Shown here one piece after another: positions 27,407 to 35,933 of a DNA stretch of 64,000 nt. The stretch's first letter is position 1. Each line of letters opens with the position of its first letter. This DNA is from Gammaproteobacteria bacterium (lineage in GTDB: Bacteria > Pseudomonadota > Gammaproteobacteria > Arenicellales > Arenicellaceae), in assembly GCA_017854775.1 (NCBI GenBank), contig JAFMHC010000002.1, positions 1-64,000 on the forward strand, in the 5' to 3' direction. Made by a program: the position numbers and the translations under genes. Below the pieces are notes generated by a model, which saw only the letters and a list, made by a program, of their open reading frames with translations, had not been told where the DNA came from and searched no databases.

Positions 27407-27988
27407 TCAAGCGACTTGGCCCTCTTGATATAAAGACAAGTAATCGCAGATACCGTCTAAGTCTTTGACTTGACTCAAGTAATCAATCGCTTGATCGTAG
27501 TTCAACCATGATTCAGAAAAGTGGTTTTGAGCTTCATCAAGCCAAGCCTTATGCGGCTCCTCAAACACCTTCATGGCATGAATGTGAACATGCAAAGCAT
27601 CAATCTTCCATGTCTTCTCACCTTGCCCAAAAGACCAGTTGTAATAACCGCTGCCAACACGTATTAATTTAGACGATTGCTCACGCATCAGCACCAACCA
27701 TTTGATTCCTCTAATTGGGTTTTGCTCTAACAATAAGCCGCTCGCTGCGTCAGGTTCGATAACATAATAACTACGGACTTTTTCAAAATCATCGTGGAAA
27801 CTAGCAAACATTTCTTCGGCGATTGTCTTTGCACCAACAATTTTTGCTGGAAACTCGATCACGTCTGTATCGATATCAAAGGTGACAACAGCCTGCTCAG
27901 AAAAGATGCTTTCAATTACGGCGGGGATATTGTTATCTTTGCCTTCAAAATATTGGTTTAATAAATGCTTAAAAATAGACTTACTCAT
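27407..27988 (-). CDS. NTF2-like (SnoaL-type) hypothetical protein
   Basis: This 193-residue soluble protein has no signal peptide. The sequence pattern is an N-terminal helix (KHLLNQYFEGKDNNIPAVIE), then strand-rich VVTFDIDTDVIEF, then IRGIKWLVLMRE and GSGYYNWSFGQ. This matches the NTF2/SnoaL cone fold used for small hydrophobic ligands in polyketide cyclases and dehydratases. Catalytic residues cannot be assigned, and the fold call is moderate. It lies 29 bases after the FabA/Z-like dehydratase gene, which supports a role in the same acyl-ACP pathway. Confidence 0.75.
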   Translation of the reverse strand: MSKSIFKHLLNQYFEGKDNNIPAVIESIFSEQAVVTFDIDTDVIEFPAKIVGAKTIAEEMFASFHDDFEKVRSYYVIEPDAASGLLLEQNPIRGIKWLVLMREQSSKLIRVGSGYYNWSFGQGEKTWKIDALHVHIHAMKVFEEPHKAWLDEAQNHFSESWLNYDQAIDYLSQVKDLDGICDYLSLYQEGQVA

Positions 27989-28017
27989 ACTGAATATCCG
28001 GTTTTATTAAAGTGTAT

Positions 28018-28578
28018 TTACATCCAAATGCCATCATACAATTGGCGCTTAGCTCTGACTAACTCTGACGTCGCTTGAATCGCTGGCTTGAAGGTTAAGC
28101 CATATTTATTCGGCTTGTCGTAGTACGGAAAATCGCGCAACCTACCCTCCAAGCTGACGGTCATTCGCTTACCTTCGCCACGATCTCTCGCCCATACGGC
28201 AAAATCGATCAAGCAGCCTGGCGGTACGGGGTGACCATACTGTGCATCAATACGTGTAAAGGCGGTTACCTCTCCGTTAAACGGGCCACACATAGCGGTA
28301 AAAAGTAGCGTCGCAACTTGATTAATATCTTGTGTGAGATTAGTGCCGGGATACATTGCCGCATCATCAAAATGGCCATGAAAATGCGGGTCGGTGATCG
28401 AAATACCGCGTACTGCGTGTACCCAACCACGTTCAAAATCGTGATCTTTTATCCAGTCAATGGCCAGTACCGGCGACTCATGGCGCATAAATGTTTTGCA
28501 CTTAGTATGAGAAATTATGCCGCTACCTGTTCCACTAAGCTCGTTAATGATGGAATCAAAACTCAAATCGTCATTCAT
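28018..28578 (-). CDS. FabA/FabZ-like hot-dog dehydratase
   Basis: The 186-residue protein carries the hot-dog dehydratase signature HFHGHFDDAAMYPGTNLTQD (residues ~75-94). This compares with GHFPGxPVMPGxLxxEA in FabZ. The histidine is kept and the acidic partner appears to be Asp, as in FabA, not the Glu of FabZ. It probably dehydrates, or otherwise acts on, an acyl group carried by the ACP encoded just upstream. It is part of the leftward ACP-AMP ligase cluster, between the ACP and the NTF2-like protein. The exact substrate is unknown. Confidence 0.82.
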   Translation of the reverse strand: MNDDLSFDSIINELSGTGSGIISHTKCKTFMRHESPVLAIDWIKDHDFERGWVHAVRGISITDPHFHGHFDDAAMYPGTNLTQDINQVATLLFTAMCGPFNGEVTAFTRIDAQYGHPVPPGCLIDFAVWARDRGEGKRMTVSLEGRLRDFPYYDKPNKYGLTFKPAIQATSELVRAKRQLYDGIWM

Positions 28579-28645
28579 AATATTGAATATCTTGCTGAAG
28601 TTATCGATAAAAAAGCGTTGGCAATTAAGCCGCTTGATTATTCTG

Positions 28646-28891
28646 TTATTGTTTAATCGCGGCTTGAATATGAGTCACCAGCGTGTTCAAAGATTCGGTC
28701 GCTTGTGGCGGCATTTGATCTAGATCTATGGGAATGCTGTATTTTGTTTCAATAAAAATACGCATCTCAGTCTGCGCTAAGCTGTCCATCTCGAGAGGGT
28801 CATCGAGCTCTAAAAATTCCGCTTGTTGCATTGCAAGATCCTCTATCAATGCCGTCCGAATTGTACTTTCAATTTGTTTGAAATCTTCCAT
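28646..28891 (-). CDS. Acyl carrier protein
   Basis: This small acidic helical protein of about 81 residues has the phosphopantetheine attachment motif EMDSLAQTEM, with the serine in the expected DSL context. It carries acyl intermediates as thioesters. The ATG at 28891 (MEDFKQIE) has a GGAG ribosome site six bases upstream; an in-frame ATG at 28903 would add four residues. It lies between the secreted-protein gene and the dehydratase gene. The AMP ligase upstream is the likely loading enzyme. Confidence 0.88.
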   Translation of the reverse strand: MEDFKQIESTIRTALIEDLAMQQAEFLELDDPLEMDSLAQTEMRIFIETKYSIPIDLDQMPPQATESLNTLVTHIQAAIKQ

Positions 28892-28994
28892 AAATAGCTC
28901 CATAAAAAGCGCGGAGTAAGCGTCGTTACCTTACTCCGCTAACAGGTTAGGGTTAGGTAGCCCGTTGGTTTGTTTACCTAATTAGTCAATCAAA

Positions 28995-29957
28995 TTACTT
29001 CTTGCAACCATGGCGGCGTGGTTTAAACGCTGTTTGCGGCTCAACCAACACTTCGCCAGAGGTTGGAAATGCCATTTGATTCCCGGCGTATACTCCAGTT
29101 GGAGTCCCGGCCCATGTTGCCGCTGGTGAACCACCATAGAGTTGCGCATCCCAGTGATAGAAGGCCGATACATAGCTAGTGCAAGATTCGGCACCGGCCT
29201 CACAGGCTCGAACCAAGTCATAACTGAGCTCGATTTTGACCGACCCACACCCTTTAGCATCGGTTGTTATAGAATTTGGCAATCCACCTAGTGGAACCGC
29301 ATAGCCAGCCTCGTCGCTTGTAAGCGGGTTCCGAGCGCCAACATCCCACAACGTATAAAGTGCATGTGGAAACGCGTCTCGCACAGTGATGTAGACCGTT
29401 GAACCTAGACCATTACGTCGTTTAGCAACGGTCATGCGGCCAGAAATTTTTTCCCAATCGCCGACTGTCGGATTTGCTGCAACGCCTTTTTTGCGATGCA
29501 ACGCTGGGCCTGTACCCAATGCTGGAAATTCAGGCGTAGCGACACGTTGGTCTAGAGCGGTAAATGAGCCTCCAAAGACGTTATTACCAATCTCACCTAG
29601 TGGCACATTGATTGAATTAGGGTCGACTTCGCCGCCTGGGTTAAAAAAGTTCAAGAATGATCGAGTGGTCGCTACTAACGAATTACGGTCGGTTTGTGGC
29701 GTAATGGTTCCAGATTCAGTCTCACCCGCTTGGTAAACGCCAATTTCTTCGATAGATGGCTGCACGCTCAACATAGCAACATTGGGTGCGACTTGAGAGT
29801 AGTCGCCAATCGGTTGGCCATTATAGGTATTGATACCATGCACCACGTAGCCAGGAATACTGGTTACTTGGTAGCGCTTTCCAGCGTTAGCTGACAAGCT
29901 CAAACTCAGCAGAGAGAGCGATAACGATAGAACAAGAGTTGATTTTTTTAATTTCAT
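28995..29957 (-). CDS. Secreted protein of unknown function
   Basis: The 320-residue product has a signal peptide with a striking Leu-Ser repeat (LVLSLSLSLLSLSLSANA, cleavage before GKRYQ). The mature protein is Gly-, Pro- and beta-strand-rich. It has GSTVYITVRDAFPHALYTLW in the middle, four central to C-terminal cysteines (near GCGSVKI, RACEAG, ESCTSY and HGCKK) and a basic C-terminus. I do not recognise the family. It lies inside the AMP ligase/ACP cluster on the same strand, so it may receive, bind or export the product; that is inference. Confidence 0.85.
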   Translation of the reverse strand: MKLKKSTLVLSLSLSLLSLSLSANAGKRYQVTSIPGYVVHGINTYNGQPIGDYSQVAPNVAMLSVQPSIEEIGVYQAGETESGTITPQTDRNSLVATTRSFLNFFNPGGEVDPNSINVPLGEIGNNVFGGSFTALDQRVATPEFPALGTGPALHRKKGVAANPTVGDWEKISGRMTVAKRRNGLGSTVYITVRDAFPHALYTLWDVGARNPLTSDEAGYAVPLGGLPNSITTDAKGCGSVKIELSYDLVRACEAGAESCTSYVSAFYHWDAQLYGGSPAATWAGTPTGVYAGNQMAFPTSGEVLVEPQTAFKPRRHGCKK

Positions 29958-30005
29958 AATAATATTTTTTTAGGTTAGTTGGTTGGTTTGATTGGTAAGC
30001 AGCAA

Positions 30006-31457
30006 TTAAGCAATATGTCGCATTGATTCCAGACTTACTTTTTTGCCTGTTTCGGTACGTTGAATGTCATCCACTAAATAGAAATTAGTCGGCATTGAAG
30101 CTCGTGGGATTAACGACATTAAGGCAAGTTTTACGGTTGCGGAATTCACACCTTTATCGACATAAATAAGCGCTTCAGCGATTTCTCCTTTATCTTTATC
30201 AGGCTTACCAATAACCCGTGCGTCAAGAACACCCTCAATACTTAATAGGTGTGACTCGACCGAAGCAGGAAAAATCTTTTCTCCGTTCTGAACAATGATG
30301 TCTTTGATTCTGGTAACAAAGAAACAGTCGTTGCCAACCATCTCAAAGATATCTTCGGTATAAACTTCGTCATGTTTTCCTTTTGCCATTTTCAATTTTC
30401 CATGACGGTAGTAACCCAACATTTTGGTCTGGGTAGAAATTACTAATTCGCCTCTTGAGTTATTTAGCGGATCGGTAGATAAGCGAAATGTACAACAATC
30501 CAAGGGGCTCCCTAACGGCGCCAATTGAGTATCAGGCCAATCACAATTATCAAAACGCCAAGTAGCAACACGCGGGCCAGCCTCGGTTAAGCCATAAGTA
30601 GAATACAGCTCACAATTCGGGTGATTCTGACGAATCTGCTTCGCGGTTTTAATCGGCAAGGCATCACCACCCAAGGTCATGACTCTTAGCGAGGGACTTT
30701 CAATAACTAAGTTTTTTGCAAAGAATGGCGTCAACCCAATCACAGAGACCGATTGCTCGGAAAACCATTGCTGATCAAAGTTCACGTTTAGATTGGTCAA
30801 GGTGATTGTGCATCGATAAATCAGTGCGCTGATTAAATTCGCTACTAGGCCATAGCTGTAGTAAAGCGGCAAAGCACAGGCCACAACATCATCTTGTTGC
30901 AGGCCGATCGCCTTACCATGACACTCAGCGTTACGGTAAATATTGGCGAAGGAGTTGAGTATTGCCTTTGGTTCACCGGTTGAACCCGAGCTGAAAATCG
31001 CTACCGCTGCAGACTTCAAATTGGCTTCGTCGAGCGACGCCGAAGAAGGTGAAGTCTTCAAGAGGCTCAAGCCACCTAAAGAAATTGCTAGATGCTCATG
31101 AGAGGCTTGTTTGTCCAATGTTTTTGCAAGCGTTTTAACCAGCACATTGCTGCCAATAAACGCATGCAACTGAAAACCTTCAACCGTCTTTTGTATTTTC
31201 TTAATCGGAGTAAACGGATTACTAACAAAGACGACAGCCTTATTGCTCCATGCGGCTAATAGCGCAATGACACTGTCTGAGTCATTACTCATATTAAGCA
31301 GTACGGGTACACCCTTGGTAATTCCGTTGCGAGTCAATAGCTGTTGGTAACGACTAACTTCAGAGACAAGTTCACGCCCACTTAGTGTACGTTTTTTATC
31401 GATAAGAATTGGCTTTTCAAGACCATTCAACGGTGCCAATAAATCTTGGATGTTCAT
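30006..31457 (-). CDS. AMP-forming acyl-CoA/acyl-ACP ligase
   Basis: The 483-residue adenylating enzyme has core A3 AIFSSGSTGEPKAI (residues ~153-166), A5 LYSTYGLTEAGPR (~285) and A8 TRIKDIIVQNGEKIFP. Near the C-terminus lies the catalytic lysine region RTETGKKVSLE. It activates a carboxylic acid with ATP and passes it to CoA or, given the neighbour, to the ACP. It is slightly shorter than typical acyl-CoA synthetases, as expected for acyl-ACP or phenolic-acid ligases. It is in a leftward cluster behind the DUF1330 gene. The substrate is not predictable. Confidence 0.9.
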   Translation of the reverse strand: MNIQDLLAPLNGLEKPILIDKKRTLSGRELVSEVSRYQQLLTRNGITKGVPVLLNMSNDSDSVIALLAAWSNKAVVFVSNPFTPIKKIQKTVEGFQLHAFIGSNVLVKTLAKTLDKQASHEHLAISLGGLSLLKTSPSSASLDEANLKSAAVAIFSSGSTGEPKAILNSFANIYRNAECHGKAIGLQQDDVVACALPLYYSYGLVANLISALIYRCTITLTNLNVNFDQQWFSEQSVSVIGLTPFFAKNLVIESPSLRVMTLGGDALPIKTAKQIRQNHPNCELYSTYGLTEAGPRVATWRFDNCDWPDTQLAPLGSPLDCCTFRLSTDPLNNSRGELVISTQTKMLGYYRHGKLKMAKGKHDEVYTEDIFEMVGNDCFFVTRIKDIIVQNGEKIFPASVESHLLSIEGVLDARVIGKPDKDKGEIAEALIYVDKGVNSATVKLALMSLIPRASMPTNFYLVDDIQRTETGKKVSLESMRHIA

Positions 31458-31600
31458 AGTTACTTCTCCTTCTTGACTATCAATACTCTGCCCAAAGCCT
31501 TAATTTAGACGGTTTCTGGATAAATCTACCATCGCTATTAAAATGCATTTGCATCAAGCCCTGTATGCTTCTTCCTATACAAACAGGGCCCTCATCGCTA

Positions 31601-31882
31601 TTACGGTTTAATCAGATGAAATACCGCATCCATACCTTTATCTCGTAAAGGAATCAGCGCCTGGTATTCGTCACTCTTGTACCAATTATTAGCGCTGTCT
31701 TGATCTGGAAACTCAAGAATGATTTTCATTTTGCTGTGGTCGTCACCGGTTAATGTTTCTATCGGCCCCTTGGCCAAAAACTTGCCGTTGTATTTTTCTA
31801 ACGTTGGCCCTGCGGCCTCACTGTATTTTTTCAGGCTGTCAATATCGGTTGGTGTGATGTCTGCGACGATAAATGCGCTCAT
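31601..31882 (-). CDS. DUF1330 family protein
   Basis: The 93-residue protein has the dimeric alpha/beta-barrel (ferredoxin-like) pattern of DUF1330: AFIVADITPTDIDSLKKYSE, then GKFLAKGPIETLTGDD, then IILEFPDQDSANNWYKSDEY. No biochemical function is established for the family. It is the first gene of the leftward ACP/AMP ligase cluster, 438 bases from the divergent LysR gene. A role in the same pathway is plausible from position only. Confidence 0.88.
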   Translation of the reverse strand: MSAFIVADITPTDIDSLKKYSEAAGPTLEKYNGKFLAKGPIETLTGDDHSKMKIILEFPDQDSANNWYKSDEYQALIPLRDKGMDAVFHLIKP

Positions 31883-32320
31883 TTATGAAACTCCATATTA
31901 GTTAATTTAAACTGATTATTTTTACTGCTCTAAATCGAAAAAAGATTAACCGACCTGTTGAAATTGGGTGCCTATTACGTCTTCTCTAAGAGGGATTGAG
32001 GATTGGTAATTTGGCGAGTCGTAACATCCCACTGTTATTTCATCAAATCGAACAAAACGGGTTATTTGCATCTCAAAACTCGATCAGAGCTTGAGTAGAA
32101 TTTTTGTTAAAAATTCGCCACAATATTCAATTAATTATTGCGTCCACTTGCGCTGTATAGATTTAATTTTTCTACCTTCTTTGGAGTAAAATTAAAACTA
32201 ATCTAAGACGTCGCTGGTTTTCTTTGCTGCTATTTAGAGCATTATTTGGTACGAAATTAATTCTATTCGTCATATATCAACTGTACAATAGTCAGCTACT
32301 ACACTCACTGTTAAGTTTTT
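31883..32320. promoter_or_regulatory. Divergent promoter region between ACP cluster and lysR
   Basis: No gene was seen in these 438 A/T-rich bases. They contain a 19-base inverted repeat GAATTTTTGTTAAAAATTC (32098-32116) and, next to it, CTCAA (32072) with TTGAG (32091). These are candidates for the LysR binding site or an operator for the leftward cluster. Confidence 0.4.
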
Positions 32321-33217
32321 GTGAACAACTTACGTCATCTCCCAAAAATGCTGGTTTTTGCAGCCGTAGCAAAAAAGGGGTCGTTTACTCAAGCGGCTAA
32401 GTATCTTGGTGTTTCTAAATCAGCCGTTAGCCAACAAATTAGTGTGCTTGAATCTGAGTTAGGCGTTAGCTTGATTAACCGCACCACACGCGGAATATTT
32501 TTAACGGCGGTGGGTAAACTAATTTATTACCGTTGCGACTCATTACAAGATCAAATCGATTCACTCCTTGAAGACATTGATGACGCTCTGAAAAATCCGC
32601 GCGGCCGATTTACCGTTACATTCCCACATTCTCTAGAGCACCTTGTGATTTTGCCGGCCATTGAGAAGCTGTGCCAAGAATTCCCTGGGCTGCAACCAAA
32701 GTTGATTGCCAGCGATCAAACACTCGACTTGGTAGAGCACAGTATTGGTCTCGCGATTCACGCCGGTGAGCTGCCTGACAGCAGTTATAGAGCACTGCCG
32801 ATTGGCATTATGACCGAGATATTTTGTGCCTCACCCAGCTATTTAGAGAAACACCCAGCGCCTAAAACTGTGGCTGAATTAGAACAACATAGCTGGATTG
32901 CCACTGACTGGCAAAAACGTAGAATGCCGGTTACTTGCACACAAAGTCTAACGACTGAAACCGCATCGCTAAATCAATATGCAAGTGTAAATACATTACC
33001 AACGGCGGTAGGCATGGCTCTTCGGCATATGGGTATTGTGCTATTACCAAGCCTCGCGGTTAAAGAATTAATTAATCAAGGTGAATTGGTGCCCCTGCTA
33101 GATCATATTGAGGGCCCGAGTTGGCCAGTTTATGCGCTGCATGCTTATCAAAACAAAAAGCCGGTTTACGTGACACGTTTTCACCAATTAGTATCCAGGT
33201 TTTTTGAAAACGCTTGA
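32321..33217 (+). CDS. LysR family transcriptional regulator
   Basis: The 298-residue protein has an N-terminal helix-turn-helix (FAAVAKKGSFTQAAKYLGVS, then SAVSQQISVLESEL and LINRTTRGIFLTAVG). An effector domain of the substrate-binding-protein fold follows. The layout resembles the CrgA/AaeR-like subgroup. The start used is GTG at 32321 (MNNLRHLPKML); an ATG at 32348 would shorten the first helix. It is divergent from the DUF1330-AMP ligase-ACP cluster and is its probable regulator. It is followed by a hairpin shared with the convergent hydrolase gene. Confidence 0.92.
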   Translation: MNNLRHLPKMLVFAAVAKKGSFTQAAKYLGVSKSAVSQQISVLESELGVSLINRTTRGIFLTAVGKLIYYRCDSLQDQIDSLLEDIDDALKNPRGRFTVTFPHSLEHLVILPAIEKLCQEFPGLQPKLIASDQTLDLVEHSIGLAIHAGELPDSSYRALPIGIMTEIFCASPSYLEKHPAPKTVAELEQHSWIATDWQKRRMPVTCTQSLTTETASLNQYASVNTLPTAVGMALRHMGIVLLPSLAVKELINQGELVPLLDHIEGPSWPVYALHAYQNKKPVYVTRFHQLVSRFFENA

Positions 33218-33238
33218 CTATTTTATTGCACAGTTAGT

Positions 33239-33298
33239 GTCGGGCTTTATGCAAGTTCGTTGTACCCCCTTACAACGATTTTAATTACAAAGCCTGAC
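33239..33298. terminator. Nested bidirectional terminator
   Basis: The inner hairpin is CGTTGTA, loop CCCCCT, TACAACG (33258-33277), followed by ATTTTAATT. An outer stem pairs GTCGGGCTTT (33239) with AAAGCCTGAC (33289), with one wobble pair. It lies between convergent genes. Confidence 0.65.
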
Positions 33299-33342
33299 GG
33301 GGTACCGATACAGCTTTAAAACCTAATTGCATAGACTCTGTA

Positions 33343-34497
33343 TTAACGCGGAAATGTCAAAATAATCTCTGGGTTCTCAGCACTCAATGTTGTGTTTAAA
33401 AATTCATTTGCTTTCTCGGCGCTAGCGCCTGACTTTAAATGCACATCAAAGAATGAACCAATGGCTATGCGAGTTAACCATTGTTGTTTTAAGCCGTTCA
33501 TCGATGGCCCTGGCAATTCAGGGCAAGGTGGGGCCACCACTACATCGCGCAACACACCACGGGTGTTGGGTATTACCGCATCCCAACGCTCTGGCAGATC
33601 CAATTTTGACAACATAAAGCCCATGAAGGTGCAGCCCAAGTTATCTGGGTTTTCCATCCACCGAAGTGGGTTTCCTACGTCGGCAAAGCCCAGATGTGTG
33701 CCCTTATCCATGCTGATAAACCAGCCATTGAGATTTCTAGCCCTCACTTGCGTGGCATTCTCGGGCTCAGGTACCACGCGATCCATAGTCCCTGATATCA
33801 ATAAGGATTTTACCTCGAGGTTGATAGCATAAAACTGCTTACTGAATGCTTCTAATGGCGGAGCCATCATCACCGCTGCCTTTATGCGCTGATCCTTAAG
33901 GTCAGGGTGAAACGAGACCAATGCCGTAGTCAGCCCGCCCAATGACAAGCCCATAGTGCCAATACTATCTGCGTCAACTCGCTGGTACATTAAGCTATCA
34001 GAGTCGTTGTTCAACCTTAATACCTGATCAATCACCGCACTCACGTCGCCCGGCTGATTAACAACATCAAGTAGCTGAGGGACGTCTGCTGGAGACCGAT
34101 TTTGGCTCAACGGGAAATCCACCGCTGCAACCACATAACCATTACTGGCAAGGTATTTTGCAATGTGACTGCTCTCCTTATGATAACCAGCGAAGCCATG
34201 GCTATATATTATTAAGGGATGCGCTGATGTTTGACCTTTAGGAAACCAGATTGCGCCGTGAAGAGTTCGCTTATCATCGCCCTCGTAGCCACCCAATGCA
34301 GGCGTATCGCGGCTAAGATCAACAATATCCAAATCCATCTTAGCGACCGAATAATCAGCTTGATTTAACCTCGCCTTTGACTGGCTATTTTCAGCTAAGT
34401 CTTCGGGTGCATTTAACAACCATAAACCGAATAATATAATTCCCACTGCGGCCCAAAAAAGCACAGTCCATTTAACAATAAATTTTAGTATCTTCAT
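33343..34497 (-). CDS. Exported alpha/beta-hydrolase (dienelactone hydrolase/lipase-like)
   Basis: The 384-residue protein has an N-terminal membrane anchor or uncleaved signal (KFIVKWTVLFWAAVGIILFG). The alpha/beta-hydrolase domain has HPLIIYSHGFAGYHKES (oxyanion region) and the nucleophile elbow GTMGLSLGGLTTAL. The Asp/His part includes SGTMDRVVPEP and GTHLGF, giving a full Ser-Asp-His set. It likely hydrolyses esters in the periplasm; the substrate is unknown. It is monocistronic and not clearly linked to its neighbours. Confidence 0.88.
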   Translation of the reverse strand: MKILKFIVKWTVLFWAAVGIILFGLWLLNAPEDLAENSQSKARLNQADYSVAKMDLDIVDLSRDTPALGGYEGDDKRTLHGAIWFPKGQTSAHPLIIYSHGFAGYHKESSHIAKYLASNGYVVAAVDFPLSQNRSPADVPQLLDVVNQPGDVSAVIDQVLRLNNDSDSLMYQRVDADSIGTMGLSLGGLTTALVSFHPDLKDQRIKAAVMMAPPLEAFSKQFYAINLEVKSLLISGTMDRVVPEPENATQVRARNLNGWFISMDKGTHLGFADVGNPLRWMENPDNLGCTFMGFMLSKLDLPERWDAVIPNTRGVLRDVVVAPPCPELPGPSMNGLKQQWLTRIAIGSFFDVHLKSGASAEKANEFLNTTLSAENPEIILTFPR

Positions 34498-34828
34498 TCA
34501 CTGATCTTAACATGAGGTTGCTCCGAATGAGCTCGCCTTACTCTATTCGGTCGCCCGCCATCGGGGCTTCAATTTTACTTATTGCGACACCGTTGTGCCA
34601 CGCCAAACCGACCGAAAACCATGCGTTGTCATAAAAAATATTTAGTGGTTTCATGATCCGCAGTAATTCGACCTAGCGCTTTCGCTATCAGCACCATCGC
34701 TTCAAGCATTTGATTTTTAAGAGATTTTTAAATAAAAAATTCTTTTGAATCCAATTTATTGAAAGTAGCATCTAAGTTTATGTAAGCAGCAATCATGCGG
34801 CTAAAAAACATAACTGGAAAAAAATATC
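34498..34828. other. Intergenic region holding the 5' part of duplication copy A
   Basis: From about 34576 the sequence matches 35679 onward, the upstream flank of the second small gene. The 34576-34740 part is clearly diverged, while 34741 onward is almost identical. No additional gene was seen. Confidence 0.6.
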
Positions 34829-35101
34829 ATGAAAAACCTATCAATCAGCCTAGCACTTATCGTAGCGTTATCAGCAAGCCAAGGCGCGTTTGCGGAACTA
34901 AAACAGATTAGTCAAAGCCCCACTTCGGGAATCGAAAAAATCGTCGTTGTTGCGCAACCAGAAGTTGCCAATTTTGAAATCTTCAGCTTAAAGCGCGGTG
35001 AGCAAGCAATACATCAAATAATGGATATCGTTGCTGATAGCTTAGATAACAAAAAGACGGTAACAGTTCAGCAATCTTCAAAAAATGATATTTCAATTTA
35101 A
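34829..35101 (+). CDS. Small secreted protein, duplicate A
   Basis: The 90-residue product has a signal peptide (MKNLSISLALIVALSASQGAFA, residues 1-22) and a mature part of about 68 residues without cysteine. The mature part contains GIEKIVVVAQPEV and GEQAIHQIMDIVADS. The family is not recognised. It differs from the second copy at only three residues, all in the last six (SSKNDISI against SSKTNVSI). GGAAAAAAATATC precedes the ATG, so the ribosome site is weak. Two hairpins follow the stop. The conserved reading frame in both copies argues that it is expressed. Confidence 0.82.
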   Translation: MKNLSISLALIVALSASQGAFAELKQISQSPTSGIEKIVVVAQPEVANFEIFSLKRGEQAIHQIMDIVADSLDNKKTVTVQQSSKNDISI

Positions 35102-35128
35102 TGTCGGTTAACACCGTTGAAGACTGTA

Positions 35129-35155
35129 AATCGGAGTTTTTTAAAAACCCCGATT
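35129..35155 (+). terminator. Hairpin after small gene A
   Basis: AATCGG pairs with CCGATT around a GTTTTTT/AAAAAC arm. It lies 28 bases after the stop and is a possible terminator. Confidence 0.45.
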
Positions 35156-35176
35156 GTTCACAAAAAGAGGTAACTT

Positions 35177-35212
35177 ATAAATTGGATGCATTCTAAACAG
35201 CATCCAATTTAT
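35177..35212 (+). terminator. Second hairpin after small gene A
   Basis: A perfect 13-bp stem (ATAAATTGGATGC with its complement) closes a 10-base loop. The matching hairpin in copy B is at 36281-36320. Confidence 0.6.
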
Positions 35213-35256
35213 TGTTGGTTAAGTAAGCCTCATTGCTTGTCCCCCCATTGTTTAAC

Positions 35257-35292
35257 TTCATCACTTGTCACCCTTTCATCACTTAGCACCCT
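35257..35292. repeat. 18-bp tandem repeat, two copies
   Basis: TTCATCACTTGTCACCCT is followed directly by TTCATCACTTAGCACCCT in the spacer of duplication copy A. It is absent from copy B and accounts for part of the difference in spacer length. Confidence 0.8.
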
Positions 35293-35320
35293 AAGAGTTA
35301 GCAGGCAAATCAACCTGATT

Positions 35321-35678
35321 GATCATTAGCTCCCCGCCACTTTGATTTTCGATAGCACGTTGCCAGACGATTTTTCTATTTGCTGACGCAGTTCAGCACC
35401 CTGACCGAGCATCTGCAAAAAATCCTTAGTATGGAGCACTAAAAACGTTCTAAAACCATCCAAAATCACACTGGCTATGCGCGTTGTTTGTTGCAGCAAG
35501 GCCATCCCCTCAAAGCAATCACCACTTCCAATAAGGATAATTTGTTTATCCGGCACAACTCGGATCGCACCCGAGCAAATAAAATCCTTAGCATCTGGCG
35601 GGCCGCCTTTTTCAGAAATGGCCTCGCCTGACAGAGCTAATCTAGGTTTCATCAATTTGGCCATATCAAGCAGAATAC
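35321..35678 (-). pseudogene. Fragment of the antiporter gene (cyclic-nucleotide-binding domain)
   Basis: This stretch matches the last ~120 codons of the antiporter gene at 36373 and has no membrane domain. It reads LMKPRLALSGEAISEKGGPPDAKDF against LLKPRLALPGEVIFEKGGPPDAMYF in the intact gene. The conserved phosphate-binding GDCFGEMAL has become GDCFEGMAL. A frameshift near the end replaces KIARQRAIENQSGG. An open frame of 127 codons remains, starting in sequence that belongs to the flank of copy B, so the start is fortuitous. It is best seen as a decaying by-product of the tandem duplication. Confidence 0.85.
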
Positions 35679-35933
35679 TACTTATTGCAACGCCTCTGTG
35701 CCACGCCAAACAGGTCGAAAACCAAGTGCTAGCCTACCACTGATTTTTGCTGATTTCATGATACCTAGTAATTCGACCTAGCACTTTCGATATTGGCACC
35801 ATCGATTCAAGTGTTTGATTTTTAATCATTTTTTAAATAAAAATCTCTTTTGAATCCAATTTATTGAAAGTAGCATCTAAGTTTATGTAAGCAGCAATTA
35901 TGCGGCTAAAAAACATAACTGGAAAAAAATATC

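Larger units (their letters stand above)
34576..35670. repeat. Tandem segmental duplication, copy A (~1.1 kb)
   Basis: It contains the upstream flank, a 90-codon secreted-protein gene, a hairpin spacer and a decayed 3' fragment of the antiporter gene. It matches copy B at an offset of 1103-1105 bases in the first half and 1067-1068 in the second, because the spacers differ by about 37 bases. No transposase or terminal inverted repeats flank it. Confidence 0.9.

Noticed and set aside
33392-33832. Plus-strand open frame of 146 codons antisense to the alpha/beta-hydrolase
   Set aside because: It is a shadow of a gene with a full catalytic motif set; no recognisable domain.
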